From a virus: a DNA stretch of 38,744 bases. The stretch covers positions 1 through 38,744 of the IMG/VR virus record IMGVR_UViG_3300018422_000006; one strand, written 5' to 3'. Below the pieces are notes generated by a model. That model worked only from the letters and a program-made list of their open reading frames with translations, was not told the DNA's origin and searched no databases. Both the position numbers and the translations under genes were made by a program. Each line of letters starts with the position of its first letter. Positions within the stretch are counted from its first letter, which is position 1. Shown one piece after another: positions 29,459-36,791 of the stretch.

Positions 29459-30091
29459 TCAGAGCTGGTAGAGGTAGATGGCCTCCATCGTATTTTTCGC
29501 CCCGCACTTGTGGCGCGCGGTTTCAGCGTGCTGTTTGACGGTCTCTTCGGATATGCCCAGGGCTCCTGCAATTTCCTTGGCTGCATAACCCAGTTTCAGC
29601 GAGCCCAGGATGCGTCGTTCCCGGGCGGTTAAGGAGGGGAGGGGCTCAGCGAGCCGCTCGAAGATAAACCGGTAGAGCCTGCTATCCAGGTAATAGCCGC
29701 ACCCGTTAATGACCTCGTGCATCGCGGTGGCGAAATCCTCTCCCGCGTTGGCAGCGACAGGCCCCTTAAGCATGTAACCGCTGATTCCCTCGCGCAGACA
29801 ATCGCGGAGGTCTCTGGCCAGGGCCGAACCCGTCCAAATCATGATCCGCAACCGGGGCCATGTCTTTCGCAGGGTGCGGATCAGTTCCGGTCCGCACAGA
29901 GCAGGCAGGCCTAAGTCGACCAGGAGAACGTCAATTTGGTAGGGGTCGCAGTTGGCCAGGCACTGCTCGCCCGAATCGAAGATGGGGCCAGCTATGAGCT
30001 CAAGGGACGTCTTGCCAGACCCGCGGCGGCACATCTCCGCAAACATCGCCTGATCGGTCTTGTCATCGTCGATCAGCGCGAGAGTTGCCAT
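29459..30091 (-). CDS. Orphan response regulator, NarL/FixJ type
   Basis: A 210-residue two-domain protein. The receiver has the acidic pocket IDDD (Asp8-10), the phosphoacceptor Asp59 in LLVDLGLP, Thr87 in IWTGSA and Lys109 in YMLKGP. The output domain (about 152-205) is LuxR-type: LTARERRILGSLKLGYAAKEIAGALGISEETVKQHAETARHKCGA. All key residues are intact, so it should be phosphorylatable. No histidine kinase lies in the window, so it must be served by host kinases or act without phosphorylation. It lies within the late operon after the holin-like genes. This is an unusual cargo for a phage. Confidence 0.9.
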   Translation of the reverse strand: MATLALIDDDKTDQAMFAEMCRRGSGKTSLELIAGPIFDSGEQCLANCDPYQIDVLLVDLGLPALCGPELIRTLRKTWPRLRIMIWTGSALARDLRDCLREGISGYMLKGPVAANAGEDFATAMHEVINGCGYYLDSRLYRFIFERLAEPLPSLTARERRILGSLKLGYAAKEIAGALGISEETVKQHAETARHKCGAKNTMEAIYLYQL

Positions 30092-30138
30092 CAGGGGTTA
30101 GCTTAACACGGCGTGCTTCCCTCAGGAAAGAGCCGGGG

Positions 30139-30408
30139 CTAGCGCCTGGCCGGAGCTTCGACCTGAGGCAGCTTGATGCTGAGAATCCAGTCCAGAAGAA
30201 ACGCGATCGCAGCGTAGATATTGCTGCGCATGAGACCATCCACAAACGCGTCGTCGCGGTCGCTGGGTGTTTTCTTGACCAGATCCCCGAGCATGGAGAA
30301 GAGGACTTTGAAGATGACTCGGGCGACGCCGATCCAGGTGAACGCGGCGACAATCCAATCTTGATGCCCAGAGAGGGCGTTCCAAAGCGGGGCGAGGTTC
30401 TCGATCAT
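30139..30408 (-). CDS. Holin-like membrane protein
   Basis: An 89-residue protein with two hydrophobic segments (WIVAAFTWIGVARVIFKVLF at about 18-37 and IYAAIAFLLDWILSIKL at about 64-80) and a charged loop (KKTPSDRDDAFVDG). Length and layout match short two-TM class II holins or related membrane accessory proteins. It lies near the end of the late operon between the fibre genes and the regulators, where lysis genes often sit. No neighbouring endolysin is recognised. Its call is by architecture. Confidence 0.6.
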   Translation of the reverse strand: MIENLAPLWNALSGHQDWIVAAFTWIGVARVIFKVLFSMLGDLVKKTPSDRDDAFVDGLMRSNIYAAIAFLLDWILSIKLPQVEAPARR

Positions 30409-30435
30409 AAAAAAAAATGTTGCGCGTTAAATTAG

Positions 30436-30491
30436 CGTGAGACGCGCCCCTCACGGCGGATTTGCTTTTACGTGAGCCCGCTCCTCTCACG
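30436..30491. repeat. Twin CGTGAG/CTCACG dyads
   Basis: CGTGAG-N8-CTCACG at 30436-30455 and CGTGAG-N9-CTCACG at 30471-30491 start 35 bases apart. They sit in the gap and overlapping gene end between the two small membrane genes. They could be operator sites or RNA hairpins. The first dyad is just upstream of the holin-like gene. Confidence 0.5.
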
Positions 30492-30713
30492 AGAACGATG
30501 ACGTGGCTTTCGGTGTCGGTATCGCCTCCAGCGTCGCAATACCACCTCAGTCAACTTCAGGATGGTGTAGGCGCTGGACGACGCGAGGAGGACGATTTCA
30601 AGGAGCGGCTTAAGTTCGGAGAACATGGCAATGATAGAGAAGCCATCAAGCCGCACTGTGGAGAGAGCGAGCAAACATGAGGCCCAGACCTTTGCGAGGT
30701 CCAGGCCGATCAT
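30468..30713 (-). CDS. Small membrane protein with basic tail
   Basis: An 81-residue frame if started at the ATG at 30713; the ATG at 30626 would give a 52-residue version that follows better from the promoter just upstream. One membrane segment (LLEIVLLASSSAYTILKLTEVVL) is followed by a very basic tail (RRWRRYRHRKPRHRSRERS). This resembles small holin-like or phage-membrane proteins with a cytoplasmic basic tail. It is adjacent to the holin-like gene. Function not established. Confidence 0.55.
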   Translation of the reverse strand: MIGLDLAKVWASCLLALSTVRLDGFSIIAMFSELKPLLEIVLLASSSAYTILKLTEVVLRRWRRYRHRKPRHRSRERSGLT

Positions 30714-30722
30714 GTCACGGTG

Positions 30723-30750
30723 GTTAGAAGTCGAGTCCAAAGATTGTCAA
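30723..30750 (-). promoter_or_regulatory. Promoter before the small membrane genes
   Basis: On the minus strand a perfect -35 TTGACA (30745-30750) and TCTAAC (30723-30728, 4 of 6) are 16 bases apart. The start would be near 30716, so the ATG at 30713 would be almost leaderless and the ATG at 30626 would have a 90-base leader. It separates the lysis-like genes from the fibre genes. Confidence 0.45.
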
Positions 30751-30780
30751 GCGGCCGCACCTCACAAAATCCGAAGTCAA

Positions 30781-33700
30781 TTAGCGGCGGAAGATAAGCC
30801 GCGAAGTGCTGGAGTTGGGCCGCGCGCGCATAAGCGGGCTATTGCTAGCTTCCGGAAGTTCCGGCGTGCTCTCTTCGACGCTCGATGAGGGTTGCGATCG
30901 GTTCAGGTTGTTATCCGTCGCTTCGACGTAATAGGTGTGAGTGGAGTCAGGCGACAAGGGGAAATCTGAGTAGCTGGTGCTGGTGGTGTTCCCGATCGCG
31001 ACCCCGCTCCGGTAAATGGTGTAATGGCTGATGCCGCTGTCGTCGGTGCTCGCAGTCCAGGTCAGTCTGAGTTGTGTAGGGCTAAAGGGATTGACGACCA
31101 GGTCGGTCGGTGCGGTCGGTGGCGTCGTGTCGGCTTCCGGATCGGAACCGCCGGAGAAATATTTTTCCGCCAGGTAATTTTCGACTTGTTCGCGTTCCAG
31201 GACGGTGAGGGCGCGGAAATAAATCAGTATCTCCGCATATTTCCCGTAAAAGTAGGTGTTGAAATTATAGCCGCGTCCGATGTTCCCCACAGCCTGACAA
31301 CCGGCGATCGTCGGGAGTCGGCCGGTTTGGATCATTACCTGGGCGCCATTCACAAACAGGTAATCAACCGTGTTACTTTTCACGGCCGTGGTGATGCTCC
31401 AGGCGCCGGCGATGCTGGCGGGTCGGGTGTAAATAAAACGGTTGCCGCTCTGGGTCGTCCCGAACCTGAAAGGGATCGTAGCCTGGAACGGGGAGAGATA
31501 AATCGTTCCCCAGCTGGCTGTCTCATTCCAGAAAAGGGCCGCGCGTTCGGCTTCGCTCGCGCCAGCCGCCTGCACTTCCGTGTTCTTGGCGACCAGGAAA
31601 ATGGTCATTTCCGTTTCACCATTTACGGGGAGGTTAAAGGTCAGAAAGTCGGAGCTGCCGTTAAATTCCAGGGTCGGGTTGCCGTTCAAATCGCCCGCGC
31701 GGTAAATGGGTCGTGATCCAAGAGTTGCCTGCGACGCATGCCGGCCGTTGCCTGATTGGTCCGCCCAGCTTGAAACGACCGAAACATCAGCGGTGCTTTT
31801 GAAATAGGTGTTAGTGGTCACGCCCACGTCAGGTTTCAGCCAAAGCTCGAGGTCATCGAGCGGGAACGGAGGCGCTTCGTCGGTGGTGGCACCGGCCGAG
31901 GCGGAGGCGGTCGAGAGATTGCCGGCGGCGTCGAAGGCTTTAACGGTGTAGGTGTAAGTGGTTTCCGGGGCCAGGCCTGTGTCGGTAAATTCCACGCCTG
32001 CGGCGGTGCCGGCCAGGGTGGCGCCGCGATAAACATTGTAACCGGTCACACCAACATTATCGGAGGCGCCCAGCCATTGCAGCGATACGCTGGTTGAGGA
32101 GCGGGGCGTGGCGCTTAGTTGGCTTGGGGCGTTGGGTGCGGCTATGTCCGGAGACTGGGTGGTGATGGACTTGGAAGCTGACTGTTCGGAAACGTTCCCG
32201 GTGCCGTCGGCCGCAACCACTCTGTAAGTGTAGGTGGTGGCGGGGGTGAGGCCAGTATCGTTAAAACTTAACCCGGTCGACGTGCCTACTTCGGATCCAT
32301 TTCGCAAGATGCGGTAGTTAAAAACTCCGTTGTTATCGGTGCTGGCCGTCCAGGTGACGGTTGCCGTTGTGCCGCTCGTGGCTACTGCGTCCACGTTGCT
32401 GGGCGTCGTTGGTGCTTCGATATCCGCCTCGCCGGCTTCGAACTCGTAGGCGCCGCGGTCCCAGATTTCGCCGCCTCGGGTCGTGCCGTCAGGGTCGACA
32501 TTGAAGGGGGCGCCAAGGGCCAGGCCTGGATAAGCCGAAAGGCTGGCGTTAAGGTGGTAGTTTTTTGAGTTGGCGTTAATGAACGGGCTGGCCGTGATGA
32601 CTGATCGCTTTGTCGGATTCTCGACCCACGGGCTATCGTGCGCGCCATCTGGAAGCCAGCCGCCGGCGGATCGACAGTCAGAAAAATAATTATAGTCCTC
32701 GGTGCCATTGGGGATTAGCTGCAGCCAATAGCAGCGATAAAAGATGTTGTTGTAGATCTGGTTTCCAGAGCTTGGGTTGTAAAGCGTGATCCCGTGCATG
32801 TTTACCAGCTGCATTCCGTCGAAGGTGTTGTTGTAGAACTTGCAGTTGACCCAGGAGCCACTGCCGCCGGGGTGCTCGTTCGAGGTAATGGCTCCCATGG
32901 CCGTGACGATTCCGCGGAATACGTTCCCATAAACGAGCCAGTTTAGGTGGGGAACGTTATAGACGGTCATGCCCCCAGTGACCTTCTCCATGTTCATCAT
33001 CTCGTTGAACCTGTAGATCCAGTTGTTGCACGCCCGGTCCCGGATAACTAACCCGCTGGCGTGTTGCTCCGTGGTCGTCCACTGATCCTCGATGATCGTG
33101 TATTCGATGAGGCCATTATCCACGCCAATGAACCTGATCGGATATCCAGGTATCTCGTGGATATAGCAGTGCTGCATCGTAAATTTGTCGAAGTGCGACC
33201 AGCCGAGATTAGTGACCAGATACTTCACCTCCAATCCGGCGGACTGATGATTGACGCTGACGAACGTGGGACTATAGCGACTCGGGTAGTATCCCTCGAC
33301 ACATCGTATGACTGTGTTGGAGGCGGTCTTGAGAGTCCCGGGGATGAAGGTCTGAACGCCGTTGATGGTCTGGTATTCAGCCGTCCCGGTGATGTTGATT
33401 ATATATCCCGCCACAGTCGGCGCGACCTTGAATCCGTGCCCGCTGCGCTTGGCGCCAACGACCCCATCGAATATGTAATTCGGGCGCGTGAAGGTCAGGG
33501 TCGAGGTGAATGTCGCGGGGCCATCCCCATACGTGCTGTTCCATCCGGTGGCGCTGCCGTGGGCGGCGTCCGTTGCCTTCAAAATGCTAATCGTCTGCAT
33601 TCCTACGCCTTCATCGTCGAAGGTGTAACCGGAGTAGGTGCCGTCTGCGACATAGTAGGTTTCCCCCCGGGTCAAGGTCGAAGGAAGCGTTGTGTAGGCG

Positions 33701-33810
33701 TCGGTCCAATTGTCGCCGGAACCGGTGCCGCTGGCGCCGGCACGGACGTGCTTGGCGGCGTTGGCTGTTAGACAAACGGTGAGGAAAATCGAGACAATGA
33801 AAAACTTCAT
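30781..33810 (-). CDS. Secreted beta-helix protein with Fn3 domains, putative receptor-binding fibre
   Basis: A 1009-residue protein. The ATG at 33810 overlaps the upstream TGA and gives a Sec signal peptide (FFIVSIFLTVCLTANA). The next 430 residues look like a right-handed parallel beta-helix of the pectate-lyase-like kind (many short beta steps, Asn/Gly turns, NNIFYRCYWLQL and similar). Then come two Fn3 domains (about 465-650, with the repeated TTYTYRVVAADGTGNVSE and TTYTYTVKAFDAAGNLST), a LamG/concanavalin-like domain (about 660-860, starting LDDLELWLKPDVG), and a third Fn3 domain near the C-terminus. Polysaccharide binding or cleavage is likely. Catalytic residues are not identified. Confidence 0.82.
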   Translation of the reverse strand: MKFFIVSIFLTVCLTANAAKHVRAGASGTGSGDNWTDAYTTLPSTLTRGETYYVADGTYSGYTFDDEGVGMQTISILKATDAAHGSATGWNSTYGDGPATFTSTLTFTRPNYIFDGVVGAKRSGHGFKVAPTVAGYIINITGTAEYQTINGVQTFIPGTLKTASNTVIRCVEGYYPSRYSPTFVSVNHQSAGLEVKYLVTNLGWSHFDKFTMQHCYIHEIPGYPIRFIGVDNGLIEYTIIEDQWTTTEQHASGLVIRDRACNNWIYRFNEMMNMEKVTGGMTVYNVPHLNWLVYGNVFRGIVTAMGAITSNEHPGGSGSWVNCKFYNNTFDGMQLVNMHGITLYNPSSGNQIYNNIFYRCYWLQLIPNGTEDYNYFSDCRSAGGWLPDGAHDSPWVENPTKRSVITASPFINANSKNYHLNASLSAYPGLALGAPFNVDPDGTTRGGEIWDRGAYEFEAGEADIEAPTTPSNVDAVATSGTTATVTWTASTDNNGVFNYRILRNGSEVGTSTGLSFNDTGLTPATTYTYRVVAADGTGNVSEQSASKSITTQSPDIAAPNAPSQLSATPRSSTSVSLQWLGASDNVGVTGYNVYRGATLAGTAAGVEFTDTGLAPETTYTYTVKAFDAAGNLSTASASAGATTDEAPPFPLDDLELWLKPDVGVTTNTYFKSTADVSVVSSWADQSGNGRHASQATLGSRPIYRAGDLNGNPTLEFNGSSDFLTFNLPVNGETEMTIFLVAKNTEVQAAGASEAERAALFWNETASWGTIYLSPFQATIPFRFGTTQSGNRFIYTRPASIAGAWSITTAVKSNTVDYLFVNGAQVMIQTGRLPTIAGCQAVGNIGRGYNFNTYFYGKYAEILIYFRALTVLEREQVENYLAEKYFSGGSDPEADTTPPTAPTDLVVNPFSPTQLRLTWTASTDDSGISHYTIYRSGVAIGNTTSTSYSDFPLSPDSTHTYYVEATDNNLNRSQPSSSVEESTPELPEASNSPLMRARPNSSTSRLIFRR

Positions 33811-34493
33811 GGAATAGGTGAGGTGCTGGATTGCAGGGCATCGAACCGGCAAGCGTCGTTGTTTCCCCATTGCAGGGTTACCACGTCGGGCTGTTGTCCG
33901 CTGCCGTCCACGCCGCCGCCGTCAGGCGCGCCGGGCTTGGTGTCGGTAGTGCTGATGTAAAACTGAAAGGTGCCGTTGGATCCCGTGCCTTTGACCCAAT
34001 CCAGCCAAATCGTGTAAACCTGGCCGGTAACAATGGTTGTGTCCCCTTCGTCGTCGCCGGCGCCGTGGCGCATGACAACTTTTCCGTTGGACTGGATCTG
34101 AATAACGCAGTCATCGGCAACTCCGTTGCGAGACAGGGTAAACTTGGCATTTCCACCAGTGGCAAAGCCGGCGGAGTTAAATTTGAATTTCCAGTAGTGC
34201 TGATCCTTTAACGGGATCGAGGCCCAGGCGTATTTAAATTCCGAGGGCGCCGCGTAGGCCGATTGTGCGCCGGCAATGGGGGTCGTGGTGTTGTTCAGGT
34301 CGACGCCGCCAAAGGGGATAGTCCAGGTGTTATCGTTGGACCCTTCGAACGTTTCCTCAAAGTCGAATTCGCCTCCGCCTCCGCCGACGGCGGCCTTGGG
34401 CAGAAGTTGCGACAGGAACTCCGGACGGTACGGGGTCCTTTGAGCGAGACACGGCGAGGCCGCGACCAGGAAAAGAAGAAGAAACCTGATCAT
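33807..34493 (-). CDS. Secreted protein with a lectin/LamG-like fold
   Basis: A 228-residue protein from the ATG at 34493, which overlaps the upstream TGA. It has a signal peptide (RFLLLFLVAASPCLAQ). A Gly-rich linker (AAVGGGGGEFDFEETFEG) leads into a jelly-roll-type region with YWKFKFNSAGF, GNAKFTLSRNG and a CVIQIQSNGKVVMRHGA segment, matching concanavalin-like glycan-binding folds. It ends with a Gly/Asp-rich segment and NNDACRFDALQSS. Probably one of the fibre-associated adhesion subunits. The fold is by pattern only. Confidence 0.75.
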   Translation of the reverse strand: MIRFLLLFLVAASPCLAQRTPYRPEFLSQLLPKAAVGGGGGEFDFEETFEGSNDNTWTIPFGGVDLNNTTTPIAGAQSAYAAPSEFKYAWASIPLKDQHYWKFKFNSAGFATGGNAKFTLSRNGVADDCVIQIQSNGKVVMRHGAGDDEGDTTIVTGQVYTIWLDWVKGTGSNGTFQFYISTTDTKPGAPDGGGVDGSGQQPDVVTLQWGNNDACRFDALQSSTSPIP

Positions 34494-35956
34494 GGCCCCC
34501 ACACCGGATAATTGAAGGTGACGAAGGCCGCTGCTCCCAGCGCGTTATCCCAAGTGATTTTCCCGACCTTATTGGAAGGCATCCACACCTGGTTGATGAG
34601 AAAGTTGGTCCCGAGGATATTGGTGCGGAGTTGATCAGGCCAGCTGATCAACTTGTTAGTATTCCCAGATACAAACGTGGCGGTGATGTAGCGGCCGCCT
34701 CCGGAGAAATTCGTCCCGTGAACAATGTTCACAATGCTGGTGCTGTTTTGCTCGTCGAAGATCAGGTCGCCGGCTGCCTGGGGGGCGAAATTGAGAACGA
34801 AATTAGTGGCGGCACTCACCGCGGCGGGGCGCGACCCTGTCCACACGACATTGCTTGCGATCGTGAGCGCGCGAACGGTTAGGCCGGTGGCGCTTCCGCT
34901 GGAGCTGGCCACACGGCTTGCCGTCAGCGCATTGCTGGCGGTGTTGAGCGCAGCGGTCTGCACGGTCGCCAGGGCATTGGTAAAGAGGCTGGCAGCGGTT
35001 CGGACCGCGTTGCTGGCGGTGTTGAGCGCGGCCGTTTGGACCGTTGCCAGGTCGTTGGTCGCCTGGGCAATGTCGGAGGCGGTTACGGTCGGGCCGGCAA
35101 GGCCGCTTAAGAAGCCGACTAGTTCCTGGCCTTCGCCAATGACCGCAAAAACAAAAAGGTTTGTCCCGTTCCAGGAGTTGGTAATGCCTTCCGGGAATTC
35201 GGGGAAGTGCACGTCTTCAAAGGTGATCTCCTGCACGGTTGCAACCTTGAAATAGATGGAAGAGGCCGCGCCGTTGTAGGTGTTTCCGAAATTGGGCGAG
35301 AAGCCGGTGGTCAGGGTGATAATTTGCCGCGGGATGGCAAGGTCGATCGTGTCCGGGTCGGTGAGCTCTACCCATTCTCCTTGCAGGAATTGCCACAATT
35401 CGTTGGTGGCCCCCTGGAGTGCCGACAGGGGCGCTTTCAGGGCCAGAGCTCCACCTATGGGCTCGATGACGTCGGCCAGATTAGTCAGGATGTCCGCGTT
35501 GAGAGGTGAGTTGGTGACAAAACGAATACCGTCAAAGATCGCCACTTTGCTGGGCGTGGCATTAGGGACGATGAGCCCACGCGCCGAAAAATTCGTGGCT
35601 ACAGCGAACTCCTTGATCCCGAATCCGCTCGCGTTGGTGTAGAGCTGGGAGAGGTTAGGGAGTAAGGCGTAACTATTGTAGAGCAGGTTCGAAACAGTAT
35701 AGATGTCGTTGACCAGCTTGAGAGCCAGGGCGTTGGTCGCGTTCACGGCCACGGCGTAGACGACATTCGAAGCAGTATTGAGTTGCTCCATAGTGACTTC
35801 ACCGCCGGTTTCGATGGCATCGATGGCCTGGCGCAGAACGTTGCTGGCGCTCAGAAAATCAGCGAGCCACGCCACCTGATTGGTGCCGACTTGTAGATCC
35901 GCGCCCCGGACAGTCAGCGAGGCAAAGAGGCATAAGAGGATTAGGAGACGTTTCAT
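34490..35956 (-). CDS. Secreted fibre-like protein with internal repeats
   Basis: A 488-residue protein from the ATG at 35956 (ATGA overlap). It has a signal peptide (KRLLILLCLFASLTVRG). The mature part is Ala/Asn/Thr-rich and largely coiled or beta-fibrous. A near-exact 26-residue repeat starting LATVQTAALNTASNA occurs twice; the underlying DNA repeats at 34929-34981 and 35007-35059, 78 bases apart. The middle contains GALALKAPLSALQGATNELWQFL. This looks like a trimeric fibre shaft. The C-terminus carries a Trp/Gly-rich capping segment (GKITWDNALGAAAFVTFNYPVWGP). Confidence 0.78.
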   Translation of the reverse strand: MKRLLILLCLFASLTVRGADLQVGTNQVAWLADFLSASNVLRQAIDAIETGGEVTMEQLNTASNVVYAVAVNATNALALKLVNDIYTVSNLLYNSYALLPNLSQLYTNASGFGIKEFAVATNFSARGLIVPNATPSKVAIFDGIRFVTNSPLNADILTNLADVIEPIGGALALKAPLSALQGATNELWQFLQGEWVELTDPDTIDLAIPRQIITLTTGFSPNFGNTYNGAASSIYFKVATVQEITFEDVHFPEFPEGITNSWNGTNLFVFAVIGEGQELVGFLSGLAGPTVTASDIAQATNDLATVQTAALNTASNAVRTAASLFTNALATVQTAALNTASNALTASRVASSSGSATGLTVRALTIASNVVWTGSRPAAVSAATNFVLNFAPQAAGDLIFDEQNSTSIVNIVHGTNFSGGGRYITATFVSGNTNKLISWPDQLRTNILGTNFLINQVWMPSNKVGKITWDNALGAAAFVTFNYPVWGP

Positions 35957-36789
35957 GGTGAGAACCTGAGAAGCTGGATCCAGCCGGTGGGGCCCGTGCC
36001 GCTCTGCTTGAGATAGAGCGCTTTCGTGGTGTCCCAATAGAGCGTGGAGGGGTTGGCAGTTACCGCTCCTTCGGGAGAACCGTTCCCGCTTAGCACTTCA
36101 GATCCGCCGCCACCGCCAATCCCGCCTTCGTAGGGCGGGTATCCAGTTTTCAGAAGCTGGATCCAACCGATGGATTCTCCATCGATGTTGATCCAGAGGC
36201 TTTGAGCAGTGACGTCGTAATAAAAAACCGTTCCGGGATCAGTTCCGACTGGTGAGCCGGTGCCCATGGTGAGCAGTGATTCACTGGAGGATCCACCGCC
36301 GCCTCCGCTGGCGGTGCCGCTGATCGTGACAACGTTGCCGTTGGTGACTGCGACGATGTTGGTGCCGGCGGCGACGTAGACGAGGTTGCTCGAAAGCAGT
36401 GCGTTGATCTGCGTTTGTGTGTAGCCCGCGGTGGAGGCTGGATCGATCGTCTGGGAGAGCAGGCCTGTGGCGTTTAAAAAAGCATTGGTTTGCGGCACCA
36501 GGATCGTGAAAGGGGTCACCGTGTAAGGGCCGGGCACCTCCACGTAGTAGCTGCCATGAACCATGTTGCTCACCGTGAACGAGGCGTTGGCGTCGGTCAG
36601 AAACGACAGGCGATCACTGGAGGCAATTCGGCCGCTATCCACCCGAGGCGTGGATTTGGGCGTGATCAACACACGGCGATTGGTCAGCTCGACCGTGGTG
36701 GACGTGAAATCGTGAAAGTTAAAAAGGACGTGGGCGCCCTGGACGTTGAGAGCGATCGCCAAAAAGAAGAGAAGAGCCCAACCCTTCAT
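35953..36789 (-). CDS. Secreted fibre-like protein with Gly-rich repeat module
   Basis: A 278-residue protein from the ATG at 36789. It has a signal peptide (GWALLFFLAIALNVQG). The C-terminal half contains two copies of a module built as GxGSPxG...LYxDxT...LYxK...GWIQLL (the first ends GWIQLLKTG, the second GWIQLLRFS), a pattern familiar from phage tail-fibre ends. A Gly/Ser-rich hinge (TASGGGGGSSSES and GGIGGGGGSE) joins them. It is coupled by ATGA to the next fibre gene. Adhesive or fibre function is likely. Confidence 0.78.
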   Translation of the reverse strand: MKGWALLFFLAIALNVQGAHVLFNFHDFTSTTVELTNRRVLITPKSTPRVDSGRIASSDRLSFLTDANASFTVSNMVHGSYYVEVPGPYTVTPFTILVPQTNAFLNATGLLSQTIDPASTAGYTQTQINALLSSNLVYVAAGTNIVAVTNGNVVTISGTASGGGGGSSSESLLTMGTGSPVGTDPGTVFYYDVTAQSLWINIDGESIGWIQLLKTGYPPYEGGIGGGGGSEVLSGNGSPEGAVTANPSTLYWDTTKALYLKQSGTGPTGWIQLLRFSP

Positions 36790-36791
36790 TG

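Noticed and set aside
31024-31716. Long plus-strand open frames opposite the beta-helix fibre gene (also 33061-33771)
   Set aside because: They are antisense to a clear domain-bearing protein and read as Gly/Arg-rich sequence without domains or good start signals; typical of shadows in GC-rich DNA.
32188-32200. A further GGAAACGTTCCC copy of the operator in the beta-helix gene
   Set aside because: It deviates at the outer base, lies in codons for a common Fn3 segment and has no spacing relation to the others; chance match.
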